Positions 1 to 7,235 of a stretch of 22,755 nucleotides of DNA are shown here, piece after piece (the first letter of the stretch is position 1; every line of letters begins with the position of its first letter). The DNA is from Baffinella frigidus (taxonomy: Eukaryota; Cryptophyceae; Cryptomonadales; Baffinellaceae), in the NCBI GenBank assembly GCA_026770585.1, contig MU646344.1, positions 798,810 through 821,564 on the forward strand, given 5' to 3'. A program made the position numbers and the translations under genes. The notes under the pieces were generated by a model. That model was not told where the DNA came from. It did no database searches and saw only the letters and a list, made by a program, of their open reading frames with translations.

Positions 1-107
1 CCAAACCCCAAACCCCAAACCCCAAACCCCAAACCCCAAACCCCAAACCCCAAACCCCAAACCCCAAACCCCAAACCCCAAACCCCAAACCCCAAACCTC
101 AAAGGGT
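1..107. repeat. CCCCAAA telomere-like array (left edge)
   Basis: About fourteen uninterrupted CCCCAAA units run from the first base (G-strand TTTGGGG). The C-rich strand reads 5'->3' at the left edge, the orientation expected of a left chromosome end. The unit differs from the CCCTAAA found elsewhere in the window. It may be a telomere variant, subtelomeric satellite or interstitial array; the sequence does not show a true terminus. Confidence 0.85.
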
Positions 108-500
108 TACCCCGAAACGCAGGTAGCGCGGCTCCTGGATGGCGAATCCTAAACACTAAACCCCAAACCCCAAATCCTAAATCCTAAACCCTGAACCCTG
201 AAGGTTAACCCTGGACCGTAACCCCGAAACGCAGGTGGCGCGGCTCCTGGATGGCGAGACGTTGATTGCCGAACCCCAATACCCGAACCCCGATACCAGA
301 TGCCCGATACCAGATACCCGAAACCCTAAACGCTAAACGCTAAACCCTAAACCCTAGACCTCAAACCCCAAACCCCAAACCCCAAACCCCAAACCCCAAA
401 CCCTAAACTCTAAACCCTAAACCCCAAATCCTAAACCCCAAACCCTGACCCCGAAACGCAGGTTGCGCGGCTCCTGGATGGCGAGACGTTGATTGCCGAT
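108..500. repeat. Degenerate telomere-like repeats with a subtelomeric insert repeated three times
   Basis: Mixed CCCTAAA, CCCCAAA and CCCGATA-type units alternate with three copies of a ~37-52 bp block (109-145, 221-272, 448-499). The block begins ACCCCGAAACGCAGGT, continues GCGCGGCTCCTGGATGGCGA, and in the last two copies ends GACGTTGATTGCCGA. The same block recurring between telomere-like stretches is typical of subtelomeric mosaic repeats. No coding sequence is seen. Confidence 0.75.
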
Positions 501-540
501 GGTCACGAGAACGCCACGGTCTGCACCCTACCACCACCAC

Positions 541-614
541 CATTGTGTGAAGCAATATTGTCATCCTAACCCATTGTCTGGCGCACTATTTTCATACTTC
601 ACTGCTAGCCAGGA
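541..614. repeat. Dispersed repeat, copy 1 (partner at 946-1020)
   Basis: This ~74-bp segment (GTGAAGCAAT, then a stretch ending CACTGCTAGCCAGGAT) recurs almost unchanged at 946-1020. The two copies bracket a family B and a family A element. Downstream sequence differs after CCAGGAT, which marks a duplication boundary. Confidence 0.8.
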
Positions 615-648
615 TGGTCATGAGAATGGTCATGAGAACGCCACGGTC

Positions 649-790
649 TTATCCGGGGAAAACCTATTTTTCTCTAGGTTGATGGCAAGGAAATTTACTA
701 CACAAATGCGTTAATATTACTAATAAAAACGAATTTGTTTAGTAATTTTCCTTGCCATCAAGGTTAAAAAAAATAGGTTTGCCCGGATAA
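649..790. mobile_element. Family B foldback MITE, copy 1 (arm type TTATCCGGGG)
   Basis: A 142-bp element with terminal inverted repeats TTATCCGGGGAAAACC / GGTTTGCCCGGATAA. It is flanked by a 4-bp target duplication GGTC (645-648 and 791-794). The centre carries the family core: ATTTACTACACAAA, an AT-rich loop, then TTTGTTTAGTAATTTT. The unoccupied target context (GAGAACGCCACGGTCTGCACC) occurs at 509-529, which supports the insertion. No transposase is encoded. Confidence 0.85.
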
Positions 791-807
791 GGTCTTCCCC
801 CCACCAC

Positions 808-917
808 CGGCTAAGAAAGCGCCCCCCCCCCCCGTAGGACCCCTACAGGGCCCTAGGCATGGGCCCACTGTAGGGTCCTAGGAGTAGGCGGTTTCCTATG
901 AGCGGGACACCCCCGTA
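808..917. mobile_element. Family A MITE, divergent copy
   Basis: It has the family A centre (poly-C, GTAGGACC, TAGGGCCCTAGGCATG, GTAGGGTCCTAGG) and a recognisable right end GGTTTCCTATGAGCGGGACACCCCCGTA. The left terminal repeat is eroded to AAGAAAGCGCC. It is the oldest-looking family A copy in the window. Confidence 0.7.
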
Positions 918-945
918 CTGAGAGGTGGTGCAGCAACACGACCGC

Positions 946-1020
946 CATTGGGTGAAGCAATGTTGTCATCCTAACCCATTGTCTGGCGCCCTATTTTCAT
1001 ACTTCACTGCTAGCCAGGAT
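946..1020. repeat. Dispersed repeat, copy 2 (partner at 541-614)
   Basis: Near-identical to 541-614, with single-base differences (AATGTTG versus AATATTG; GGCGCCC versus GGCGCAC). After CCAGGAT the two copies diverge completely. Confidence 0.8.
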
Positions 1021-1722
1021 TTTTTGCTAAAGTCAACCCCCCCTTGAAACTGTCCACTTTAGAATTGTCCATTTTACTACACCTCTTTCCCGTTTTTTCA
1101 AAGTTGACTAACACAAAATCTTCTTGGGTAGCAGTGTACTTGCCTAACCAGATAGCCACGAGAACGCTACGGTCTGCACCCCTCAACACACCCCAACCCT
1201 GGTTTATGGTTCTGGCTTTAGAGGTTAGGGTTTAGGGTTGTTTGATTTGCTCCCACCTTCTCATCCAGAGGGTTGACACACGCTTTTTTGATAATGGTCA
1301 AAATACGCTATTCTGATAATGGTACGGTCTGCCCTGCTTTCCACCATGGTGTGACGCACTATTGGCAAACTATCATAACTAGACACCCACGACAACGCCA
1401 CGCCCCCCCTCCCCCGTACAATTTCCCATCCAGTAGGGTTGACCCACAGTTGTCGCACCAACCGTTGACGGATTTGACCACCAACCCGCGTAACCAGATC
1501 CTGGGAAATCCTTTTAAAGAGACCTAGCGCGTAGGCTTAAAAACAGGATTATAGCATTTTTGGCAGTAAATCATTTGAAGGCATTTGAAGCCTAGGCTTT
1601 AACACTTTTCGGCTTTAAATCATTTGAACGCAAATTTGAAAGCCATGGCGCTGGAGAAGAGGGTTTTCTAACACACCACCTCACAGTCGCCCCGAAATCT
1701 GCCTTCGCTCAGGGGTGGATCG
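1021..1722. other. Gene-poor repeat-rich stretch
   Basis: No convincing coding sequence. It contains another degenerate copy of the ACGAGAACGC-ACGGTCTGCACC word (1157-1182), a short GTTAGGGTTTAGGGTT telomere-like patch (1223-1238), and twin TAAATCATTTGAA words at 1567 and 1616 that frame an imperfect inverted arrangement of AAGCCTAGGCTT. Short open frames here are frame noise. Confidence 0.5.
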
Positions 1723-2040
1723 ATGGGCAGAGAGATTGCTAATTTATTGCCAAACAACCAGAGTCAGCGCCGCACATGCTACGCATTGTGCCACTTACTG
1801 TACCCCGTGTCGGCCGCTCATACGAGCATTTTCCGGGTGGATTCTAACTCCACCTCCTACGATGGGCAGGTTTTGTTCGTGTACCTCGAGGATTGCGAGG
1901 CCATGATTTCGCGCTACGGGGTCGAGCCCACGGTGACTCCTCACCCTGCTTTTTCCAACTTTGTTCCACCCCCGACTGTTGCTGTTTTTCACTCCCGACT
2001 GCTGAACCACACGAGGCTATCCATGCGAACAGATTCATAA
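1723..2040 (+). CDS. Possible exon or gene fragment, product unknown
   Basis: An open frame of 105 codons starts at a genuine ATG. Its middle reads like normal protein, with low repeat content and mixed hydrophobic and charged residues: SIFRVDSNSTSYDGQVLF, then VYLEDCEAMISRYGVEP, then TVTPHPAFSNF. The last ~11 codons run into the left arm of a foldback element (2007-2187), so any real exon must end before about 2000. I recognise no family. Overlapping minus-strand frames are compositional shadows. It could be an isolated exon, a relic or chance. Confidence 0.3.
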   Translation: MGREIANLLPNNQSQRRTCYALCHLLYPVSAAHTSIFRVDSNSTSYDGQVLFVYLEDCEAMISRYGVEPTVTPHPAFSNFVPPPTVAVFHSRLLNHTRLSMRTDS

Positions 2041-2187
2041 GTTAATTATTGGATTATTGCCCAGGAAACACGCCAAAAGTCAGCATTTGATCACGTTTCC
2101 GTACGGACATCCGTACGGAAACGTGATCCTTTTCCCATAATTTTAAAAATGTTCTTTTATTCTGTTCGCATGGATAGCCTCGTGTGG
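2007..2187. mobile_element. Foldback MITE with internal perfect palindrome (family J)
   Basis: Terminal inverted repeats begin CCACACGAGGCTATCCATGC at the left and read as its complement at the right end (to CGTGTGG at 2187), about 27 bp with one mismatch. Inside, 2089-2128 is a perfect 19+2+19 palindrome (GATCACGTTTCCGTACGGA, CA, and the inverse). Between them, GGAAACACGCCAAAAGTCAGC resembles GGAAACATGCCAAAAGTCTGC at 9729-9749. No clear target duplication. Confidence 0.75.
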
Positions 2188-2302
2188 AAGCCGCGATTCA
2201 CCACCCAAAGATCGATTCCGCATAGGAAAAGGTGAGTCATTACACTCGGCTGCTACTGAACCGCTATCCCCCGCTATTTCCCAGACCCAACTGCTGTTTG
2301 CT

Positions 2303-2318
2303 GTTGCTCTCTCTCTCT

Positions 2319-2365
<47 letters not shown>

Positions 2366-2375
2366 CCTCTCTCTC
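2303..2375. repeat. (CT)n microsatellite
   Basis: Nearly pure CT/TCTC run with a few CCCTCC interruptions. Open frames across it (poly-Ser/Leu one way, poly-Arg/Glu the other) are artefacts of the repeat. Confidence 0.95.
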
Positions 2376-2642
2376 CACTGTCAAGGTGGGAGCGACTTAT
2401 CCACCAACCGATCGAGTCTTCGTGTGAAACCCTCAGCCCTAATTTCATCTCGGACCATACCAGAATCTGTCCTGATGAAAAGGCGTAAGATAGCATCATT
2501 TGATGCCTGAAATAGCATATACACCCTTACCTTCCGCGTGGGGAGCCTAAGATAGCGAGTCAGATTCTGTCTTGGTCCCAAATTAAATTGATGTGAAGCA
2601 TGGGCGGCCATGTGAAGCATGGGCTAGTTAGGCATACGGCAA

Positions 2643-2724
2643 AATGGGGTAGTTAGGCATACGGCATTGCCTAGGACCTCCTACCGTAGGCCGAGACTTT
2701 TTGGTCCTAGGATCCCTCGCTGAA
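2643..2724. mobile_element. Family D palindromic element, half copy
   Basis: It carries the left arm of the family D palindrome: AAATGGGGTAGTTAGGCAT, GCATTGCCTAGGACCTCC, TACCGTAGGCCGAG, then TTTTTGGTCCTAGGATCC. The right arm is absent. Confidence 0.7.
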
Positions 2725-2760
2725 TTCGCGGTAACCCCTGACGCCTAAACCCTAAACCAG

Positions 2761-2899
2761 GTGGTTTGGATCAACGCGGTCTACTCTGCGTTCGATGCGT
2801 ACTTCCCCCCCCACACCTTCACTTGCTCTGGCGGCTCGCCTATCACCGCGTGCGTTCTGATATTTACTGTGCGCGTGTTCATAGGCTCACGGCCTGAAA
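2761..2899 (+). CDS. Possible exon, product unknown
   Basis: An open frame after a CAG at 2758-2760 begins VVWINAVYSAFDAYFPP and continues HTFTCSGGSPITACVL. It has protein-like composition and no internal repeat, and stops inside the next family D arm. There is no initiator, so it could only be an internal or final exon. No family recognised; chance is a serious alternative. Confidence 0.2.
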
Positions 2900-2971
2900 A
2901 TGGGTGAGTTATGCATACGGCATTGCCTAGGACCTCCTACCGTAGGCCGAGGGATCCTAGGACCAAAAAGA
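2886..2971. mobile_element. Family D palindromic element, second half copy
   Basis: Starts CTCACGGCCTGAAAATGGG and continues through GCATTGCCTAGGACCTCC, TACCGTAGGCCGAGGGATCC and TAGGACCAAAAAG. As with 2643-2724, only one arm plus the loop is present. The two half copies may be the split ends of one older element with ~160 bp inserted between them. Confidence 0.7.
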
Positions 2972-3286
2972 CTCAGCTCTCCCCTCCCATGCATGCAAAG
3001 TGGCCATATGATGTATTTGATAAGGGTGTATGAGCCTACTACTTTATATATATATATAATTTTTAATATATATTTTTTTGGGGGGGGCTGGTGTTCACAA
3101 GTTTAGGGGTCACAATTTCGGGTTTCGGGTGTCCACTGAGATGCCACCTCTCCTGCAGAGTGGCGGGTGCCGCTCGAAGTGAGGTGCAGAGTGTTGCGGG
3201 CACCTTGCGTGTGTCCACTTTGGCCGTGTCCACTTAGACCCGACCCCTCCCGGATGCAGCGTGGTGGGAGCCGCGCCGACAGTGAC
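2972..3286. other. Intergenic, AT-rich patch then GC-rich DNA
   Basis: Holds a TATATA-rich stretch (3043-3078) running into poly-T/poly-G. From about 3190 the composition becomes more gene-like, leading into the first module of the 218-bp array. No confident feature. Confidence 0.4.
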
Positions 3287-3400
3287 GAAGCTGGAGTCGT
3301 TCTCCAACTTCTACATGGTCGTCTCCTTCGGAGCCGACTCTCCCAGCAGCGACACCGCGGTGCCTAATCCCTAAACTGCAGCCTTGTGGCTGCTTTAGGT

Positions 3401-3466
3401 CCAGTAGACGTGACTGCCTTAGGGTCGGTAGACTGTCTTAGAGCGAATAGGAGGACTCTTCGACTG
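3401..3466. repeat. 66-bp linker, orientation 1, copy 1
   Basis: Runs from CCAGTAGACGTGACTGCC to GACTCTTCGACTG between exon-like modules. Its exact reverse complement lies at 5215-5280. A second copy in the same array (3619-3684) differs at one base (GGTTGG for GGTCGG). Confidence 0.9.
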
Positions 3467-3618
3467 CCTTGGGCTAAGATTAGATTTAGTTGGCTGTCTT
3501 GGGCTAAGCTGGAGTCGTTCTCCAACTTCTACATGGCCGTCTCTTTCGGTGCCGACTCTCCCAGCAGCGACACCGCGGTGCCTAATCCCTAAACTGCAGC
3601 CGTGTGGCTGCCTTAGGT

Positions 3619-3684
3619 CCAGTAGACGTGACTGCCTTAGGGTTGGTAGACTGTCTTAGAGCGAATAGGAGGACTCTTCGACTG
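3619..3684. repeat. 66-bp linker, orientation 1, copy 2
   Basis: Second unit of the linker between LESFSNFYM modules. One base differs from the copy at 3401-3466. Confidence 0.9.
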
Positions 3685-3964
3685 CCTTGGGCTAAGATTA
3701 GATTTAGTTGACTGTCTTGGGCTAAGCTGGAGTCGTTCTCCAACTTCTACATGGTTGTCTCCTTCGGAACCGACTCTCCCAACAGCGACAACGCGGTACG
3801 AGACACCACATGAGATCAACCGTGGACCATGACTGTAGCCACCAATCCTCACAGTGTGGGCAGTTGGAAAATGACGTGCCAGTTTTAAAACTCTAAATAC
3901 CTTGCTTTTGGAGTTTAAAGAATAACCGACGACGGAATCCGACGGTCTGCAAGGGCATTACGAA

Positions 3965-4005
3965 CCGCCAAATTCGACCATTTGCCCAAACCGTGAGGGT
4001 TGGTG
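3965..4005. mobile_element. Family E MITE end fragment
   Basis: GACCATTTGCCCAAACCGTG and AGGGTTGGTGG match one arm of the family E elements at 7236 and 7768. The other arm is missing. The remainder of 3800-4120 shows nothing supportable. Confidence 0.6.
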
Positions 4006-4104
4006 GAGGTTCGCGGCTTGGGCGCACACAACGGCCAAGGGCGTGAATGTAGCACGCACCTTGCGCGTGCAGTCAACATGCGGTGTAACAACTAACACCG
4101 ACAC

Positions 4105-4350
4105 ATCACAGCGCCTCAGAGCTTATCCGGGGAAACCTATTTTTCTTTCATTTGATGGCAATCAAAATTACTACACAGATTCTTTTATATTACTAATAAG
4201 AACGAATTGTGTAGTGATTTTCGTTGCCATCAAATGAAAGGAAAATAGGTATCCCCGGATAAGAGCATGGCGCTGTCCCTGCAGCGCCTCAGAGCATGGC
4301 GCTGACAGCGCTTCAGACAGCGCCTCAGAGCCTGGCGCTGTCCCTGCACT
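4105..4350. repeat. Tandem repeat of GCGCCTCAGAGCATGGCGCTG
   Basis: Several imperfect units of ~29 bp (CAGCGCCTCAGAGCATGGCG followed by CTGTCCCTG), one of which hosts family B copy 2. Open frames reading poly Glu-Ala-Leu-Ser on the minus strand reflect this repeat. Confidence 0.75.
4123..4262. mobile_element. Family B foldback MITE, copy 2 (arm type TTATCCGGGG)
   Basis: A 140-bp element with arms TTATCCGGGGAAACCTATTT and the complementary right arm ending GGTATCCCCGGATAA. The core is AAAATTACTACACAGATTC, a loop, then ATTGTGTAGTGATTTTCGTT. The 4-bp duplication GAGC flanks it (4119-4122 and 4263-4266). The empty target CGCCTCAGAGCATGGCGCTG lies in the adjacent tandem repeat (4285-4304), which proves the insertion point. 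Confidence 0.9.
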
Positions 4351-4427
4351 CTCGGTGCGACTTGCCACACCCGTTGCGCTGCCGCAGAGGCGGTGTTAAC
4401 ACTCTGTTCCCGACGGTCAAAATGATA

Positions 4428-4545
4428 AACCTCAACCTTAGGATCACTTCCACCTAAACCTTAGGATCACTTCATCCTGTAGGGCTAAATCTTAGGACCA
4501 CTTCCTCCTATAGGGCTAAACCTTAGAACCACTTCCTCCTATTCA
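4428..4545. repeat. ~30-bp tandem repeat ahead of a module start
   Basis: Four imperfect units of AAACCTTAGGACCACTTCC followed by TCCTATAGGGCT. A related single unit (GAACCTTAGGCTCACTTCC) precedes the parallel module start at 5051, so the repeat is part of the duplicated upstream region. Confidence 0.7.
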
Positions 4546-4562
4546 ACACAGCCGAAACAATC

Positions 4563-4635
4563 ATGGGCCGGCAACGGAATCAAGCGTTCACCGGAATGCA
4601 GGCGGAGTGCCTGGTGGCGATGGTAGCGAGATGTA
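4563..4635 (+). pseudogene. Fragment of the MGRQRN gene module, copy 1
   Basis: Begins at an ATG and encodes MGRQRN-AFTGMQAECL-A-VA, closely matching the start at 5051. The upstream sequences also match (CATTCAACACA-CC). Similarity ends near 4635, and ~230 bp of unrelated sequence follows. A further homologous fragment resumes at 4867. The protein family is not recognised. Confidence 0.5.
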
Positions 4636-4689
4636 AGCCGCGTCGACTAATCCTCATGTTTCCTGCTCGTGACTCAGTTACCGTCCTGG

Positions 4690-4830
4690 TACAAACACTG
4701 CCATGTGTGGTCAACCTCTCTACGCTAGACCTGAGGGTGGTCAATCGCAAAAGTCAACTCCTCACCGCCGCCAGGTCAACTTTTGGAAGAATAGCCCGTT
4801 TTCGGGCTGTTCTGCAAGGGTGTCAACTTA
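4690..4830. repeat. Repeat shared with 9961-10091 (family F), with its own hairpin
   Basis: The words GACCTGAGGGTGG, CAATCGCAAAAGTCAA and GTCAACTTTTGGA recur in the same order near 9961-10030. Each copy is then followed by a different short hairpin: AATAGCCCGTTTTCGGGCTGTT here, GGGCCGGAAATCCGGCC there. Common leader, different stem. Confidence 0.55.
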
Positions 4831-4866
4831 TTATTGCTCCCGGTCACGTCTAAAGTAGTCTTGTCC

Positions 4867-4925
4867 GCAGGCGGAGTGCCTTCTGACCGCGGTCGCGATG
4901 ATGCAAGGGGTGGCGGCAAGCCTGG
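4867..4925 (+). pseudogene. Fragment of the MGRQRN gene module, copy 2
   Basis: GCAGGCGGAGTGCCTTCTG, then CCGCGGTCGCGATGATGCAA, matches 5087-5130 (peptide QAECLL-AVAMMQGV). It lacks the ATG end. It may be the displaced remainder of the copy at 4563 or a third partial duplicate. Confidence 0.5.
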
Positions 4926-5050
4926 TTCAGCCTGTCTATGTTTCGTAATTAATGAGTAGGCTCCCCTATGCAATTCCTCCTAACAAACCTTGGGCTGAAC
5001 CTTAGGCTCACTTCCCCCCATTCAACACAACCAACACAAACGAATGAATC

Positions 5051-5620
5051 ATGGGCCGGCAACGGAATGAAGTGTGCACCGGAATGCAGGCGGAATGCCT
5101 TCTGGCCGCGGTCGCGATGATGCAAGGGGTGTGCAGCCTGCTCCGCCCCGACGGCCTCGTTACCACCCTCCGCATCGGCCTCAACACGGTAGCATCCCCG
5201 CCCTCCATCGGCAACAGTCGAAGAGTCCTCCTATTCGCTCTAAGACAGTCTACCGACCCTAAGGCAGTCACGTCTACTGGGCAGCTTCCTCCGCCCCGAC
5301 GGCCAGCGCACCACCCTCTGCATCGGCCTCAACACGGTCACATCCCCACCCTCCATCGGCAACAGTCGAAGAGTCCTCCTATTCGCTCTAAGACAGTCTA
5401 CCGACCCTAAGGCAGTCACGTCTACTGGACAGCCTCCTCCGCCCGGACGGCCAGCGCACCGCCCTCCGCATCGGCCTCAACACGGTCGCATCCCCACCGT
5501 CCATCTATCGAGCCGTATGACAGTAATAACACCACCCTCCATCGATCGAGCCTTATCACGGTGCAGCACCAACCGCTTGGCATCAACACGGTGACATCCC
5601 CACCCTCCATCCATCCAGGG
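5051..5620 (+). CDS. Module-repeat gene or relic (MGRQRN start, 148-bp units), product unknown
   Basis: Starts at an ATG (MGRQRNEVCTGMQAECL, then LAAVAMMQGVCSLLRPDG). The segment SLLRPDGLVTTLRIGLNT, then VASPPSIGN, recurs three times at 5134, 5282 and 5430 (148-bp spacing). A degenerate fourth (GINTVTSPPSI) lies near 5580. The repeated modules keep the peptide with conservative changes (LVTTLRIG, QRTTLCIG, QRTALRIG). Each starts after CAG, and GT follows AACACG, so they could be internal exons. 148 is not a multiple of 3, so straight read-through breaks frame. Three partial starts nearby (4563, 4867, 5051) imply repeated local duplication. I do not recognise a domain. Confidence 0.4.
5215..5280. 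repeat. 66-bp linker, orientation 2, copy 1
   Basis: Exact reverse complement of 3401-3466, here lying between SLLRPDG modules. A second copy is at 5363-5428. Confidence 0.9.
5363..5428. repeat. 66-bp linker, orientation 2, copy 2
   Basis: Same linker as 5215-5280, one array unit downstream. Both copies precede a CAG-bounded module. Confidence 0.9.
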
Positions 5621-5801
5621 GAGAGGTCCGTTTATGCACGGGCGGAAATACAGGACACAAGCATGATGCACACATGCTCCAGGCATGCGCCCTGGGATCC
5701 TCACAACAAGCCGTGTCAACACAGGACGCCCACGGCTCTCCTCACAATCTTGACCCTCATGAGTGTAGGTGAAGATCCTTGCGTACATTGAGGGAAATTA
5801 G

Positions 5802-6036
5802 CTCAGGCTGGTTAGTTTCGTTTGCACCGAAAACAATATCCAGGTTGTGGATGAATGCAATGTTATGATGTATGATTTAGTTAAAAAAACAGAAGGGCAA
5901 TTAGTCGCAAGCAAGACGGATTGTTCCGTAATTTATAAACCCGTTCATACATTAGAAGTTGGCAAGAAATGGGCCGATGTGAAAATAGCGCCGGGGTGGA
6001 CAGAAGGTTGGATACTTTCGGGAGTGATCAGAGATG
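5802..6036 (+). CDS. Exon-like ORF, possibly SH3b-like domain
   Basis: An open frame directly follows TAG at 5799-5801 (a possible splice acceptor) and runs to a stop at 6113. Composition is clearly lower in GC than its neighbours. The peptide includes NIQVVDECNVMMYDLVKK, TLEVGKKWADVKIAP and GWTEGWILSGVIRDG. The order short strand, charged turn, KW-V-hydrophobic, then G-W/EGWI at the end recalls SH3b-type domains, but I cannot confirm it. A GT at 6037 (GATG|GTGTGC) would end the exon after IRDG. Beyond this the sequence enters a duplicated segment. No ATG-led start exists, so it would be an internal exon or transferred fragment. Confidence 0.35.
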
Positions 6037-6107
6037 GTGTGCGCACCGGCTCTGACACCTGGCAATCCAGTCAACATGTGCACCCTGGCAGGGGCCTCTG
6101 TGCGCAG

Positions 6108-6182
6108 GAGTGATCGGGAGCAGCAGCCCGCGGTACAGTGTCTTCGGCGACACGGTGACAACCCTCCCTGGAAAGCACTCTA
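6108..6182 (+). pseudogene. Partial duplicate of the 6336-6490 gene fragment
   Basis: GGGAGCAGCAGCCCGCGG through GACACGGTGACAACCCTCC matches 6409-6470 with few changes. It lacks the 5' part and ends just before a family D element. Confidence 0.6.
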
Positions 6183-6184
6183 AT

Positions 6185-6316
6185 AGGGTACCGGCCTGAA
6201 AATGGGGTAGTTAGGCCTACGGCATTGCCTAGGACCTCCTACCGTAGGCCGAGAGATCGTAGGCCGAGGGATCCTAGGACCAAAAAGTCTCGGCCTACGG
6301 TAGGAGGTCCTAGGCA
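6185..6316. mobile_element. Family D palindromic element, right end lost
   Basis: AGGGTACCGGCCTGAAAATG, TAGTTAGGCCTACGGCATTG, and CCTAGGACCTCCTACCGTAG, with a short internal duplication (GCCGAGAGATCGTAGGCCGA), then the returning arm to CCTAGGCAAT. The distal part of the right arm is missing. Confidence 0.75.
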
Positions 6317-6335
6317 ATCGGTGTCACCCCTCCAG

Positions 6336-6490
6336 GAGGACCCAGACGATACCGTCCGAGAAGCTGTGTTCACCTGTGTAAAGTGGACGCCCTTAAGTGG
6401 TCCTTCCGGGAGCAGCAGCCCGCGGTACAGTGTCTTCGGCGACACGGTGGCAACCCTCCTTGGAAAGCGTTCGCTGCATTCGCCGTGAAA
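6336..6490 (+). pseudogene. Gene fragment with EDPDD-VREAVF motif, copy 1
   Basis: After a CCAG at 6332-6335 the frame reads EDPDDTVREAVFTCVKWTPLSG. An inverted copy at 7104-7197 gives EDPDDAIREAVFTCLKWTP, with conservative changes only, which suggests the frame was once under protein selection. The EDPDD-REAV-CLKW pattern is reminiscent of a HEAT-type helix, but one unit is too little to assign. In another frame the downstream part reads REQQPAVQCLRRHGGNPPWK, which repeats at 6108. Probably a captured or decayed exon. Confidence 0.4.
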
Positions 6491-6504
6491 CTCTTGGAAA
6501 GTTT

Positions 6505-6606
6505 GGTAGTTTCTCCTACGGCATCGCCTACGACCTCCTGCCGTAGGCCAACATCCTGGGATATTTTGGTCCTAGGAGCCCTACGGCCTACGGTAGGTAG
6601 GTCCTA
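6505..6606. mobile_element. Relic of a family D-like palindrome
   Basis: GTTTCTCCTACGGCATCGCC, TACGACCTCCTGCCGTAGGCC, TTTTGGTCCTAGGAGCCC and CCTACGGTAGGTAGGTCC reproduce the order of family D motifs with many changes and no clean ends. Confidence 0.5.
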
Positions 6607-6796
6607 CCTAAATCCGCAGGGAAACTACCGAACTTTCCAGGAGTTCCCCTATCAGTATGGCTGTAGCGCATTCCTCCTTGGAACTGATTCGCTGTGAGGG
6701 TGTAGAACGTCCCTTCTTGAAAAATCGGATGCACGGCTGTAGGCATGCACGCTGGTGGAACGTTGCGGTTCCCCTGAGCAACCAACGCGGCGTTCA

Positions 6797-6956
6797 TAGG
6801 CTAACGGCTTGAAAATGGGGTAGTTAGGCATACGGCATTGCCTAGGACCTCCTACCGTAGGCCGAGGGATCCTAGGACCAAAACGTCTCGGCCTACGGTA
6901 GGAGGTCCTAGGCAATGCCGTAGGCCTAACTACCCCATTTTCAGGCCGTTACCCTA
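6797..6956. mobile_element. Family D MITE, full 160-bp near-perfect palindrome
   Basis: Ends TAGGCTAACGGCTTGAAAAT and ATTTTCAGGCCGTTACCCTA. The two arms are complementary almost throughout, with the loop GGGATCCTAGGACCAAAACG. It is the same length (160 bp) as the copy at 8570-8729. No target duplication can be seen at this copy. Confidence 0.9.
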
Positions 6957-7103
6957 TTAGTTTGTAATCTATCTCGGAACTCCTCTTCCGGTCCTGACCG
7001 ACCTGGTCCAGGTCGGGCCCGCCTCGGGATAGGAAGTCAGCCTGCCGTGGTAGATTCTCACACGGGGGGGGGTGACAGTGAGAGACGAGTCCGAGATGGT
7101 AGG

Positions 7104-7197
7104 ATCTAGGAGCCGAGGAAGGACCACTTAAGGGCGTCCACTTTAAACAGGTGAACACAGCTTCTCGGATGGCATCGTCGGGGTCCTCCTGCTCCTG
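7104..7197 (-). pseudogene. Gene fragment with EDPDD-IREAVF motif, copy 2 (inverted)
   Basis: The minus strand reads EDPDDAIREAVFTCLKWTP, then LSGPSS, parallel to 6336-6405 on the plus strand. The two copies are in opposite orientation about 800 bp apart, flanking the family D palindrome at 6797. No intact gene around it. Confidence 0.45.
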
Positions 7198-7235
7198 GGG
7201 ACATCCCTTCATTCACATGACCCAGGTCCTCCTCC

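Larger units (their letters stand above)
3291..3797 (+). repeat. Tandem array of an exon-like module, three units of 218 bp
   Basis: Module starts at 3291, 3509 and 3727 (spacing 218 bp each). Each encodes nearly the same peptide, LESFSNFYM(V/A)VSFG, then (A/T)DSP(S/N)SD(T/N)A. Differences between units are mostly synonymous or conservative (TCC/TCT, GGA/GGT, GTC/GTT/GCC). Each module is preceded by AG (GACGAAG or GGGCTAAG) and followed by GT, as for a ~69-bp internal exon of phase 0. Because 218 is not a multiple of 3, the linkers cannot be read through in frame. The family is not recognised. Best reading: tandem exon duplication, or relic pieces of a repeated gene. Confidence 0.55.

Noticed and set aside
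2143-2510. Arg/Glu-rich or Ser/Leu-rich proteins on either strand
   Set aside because: Produced by the CT microsatellite.
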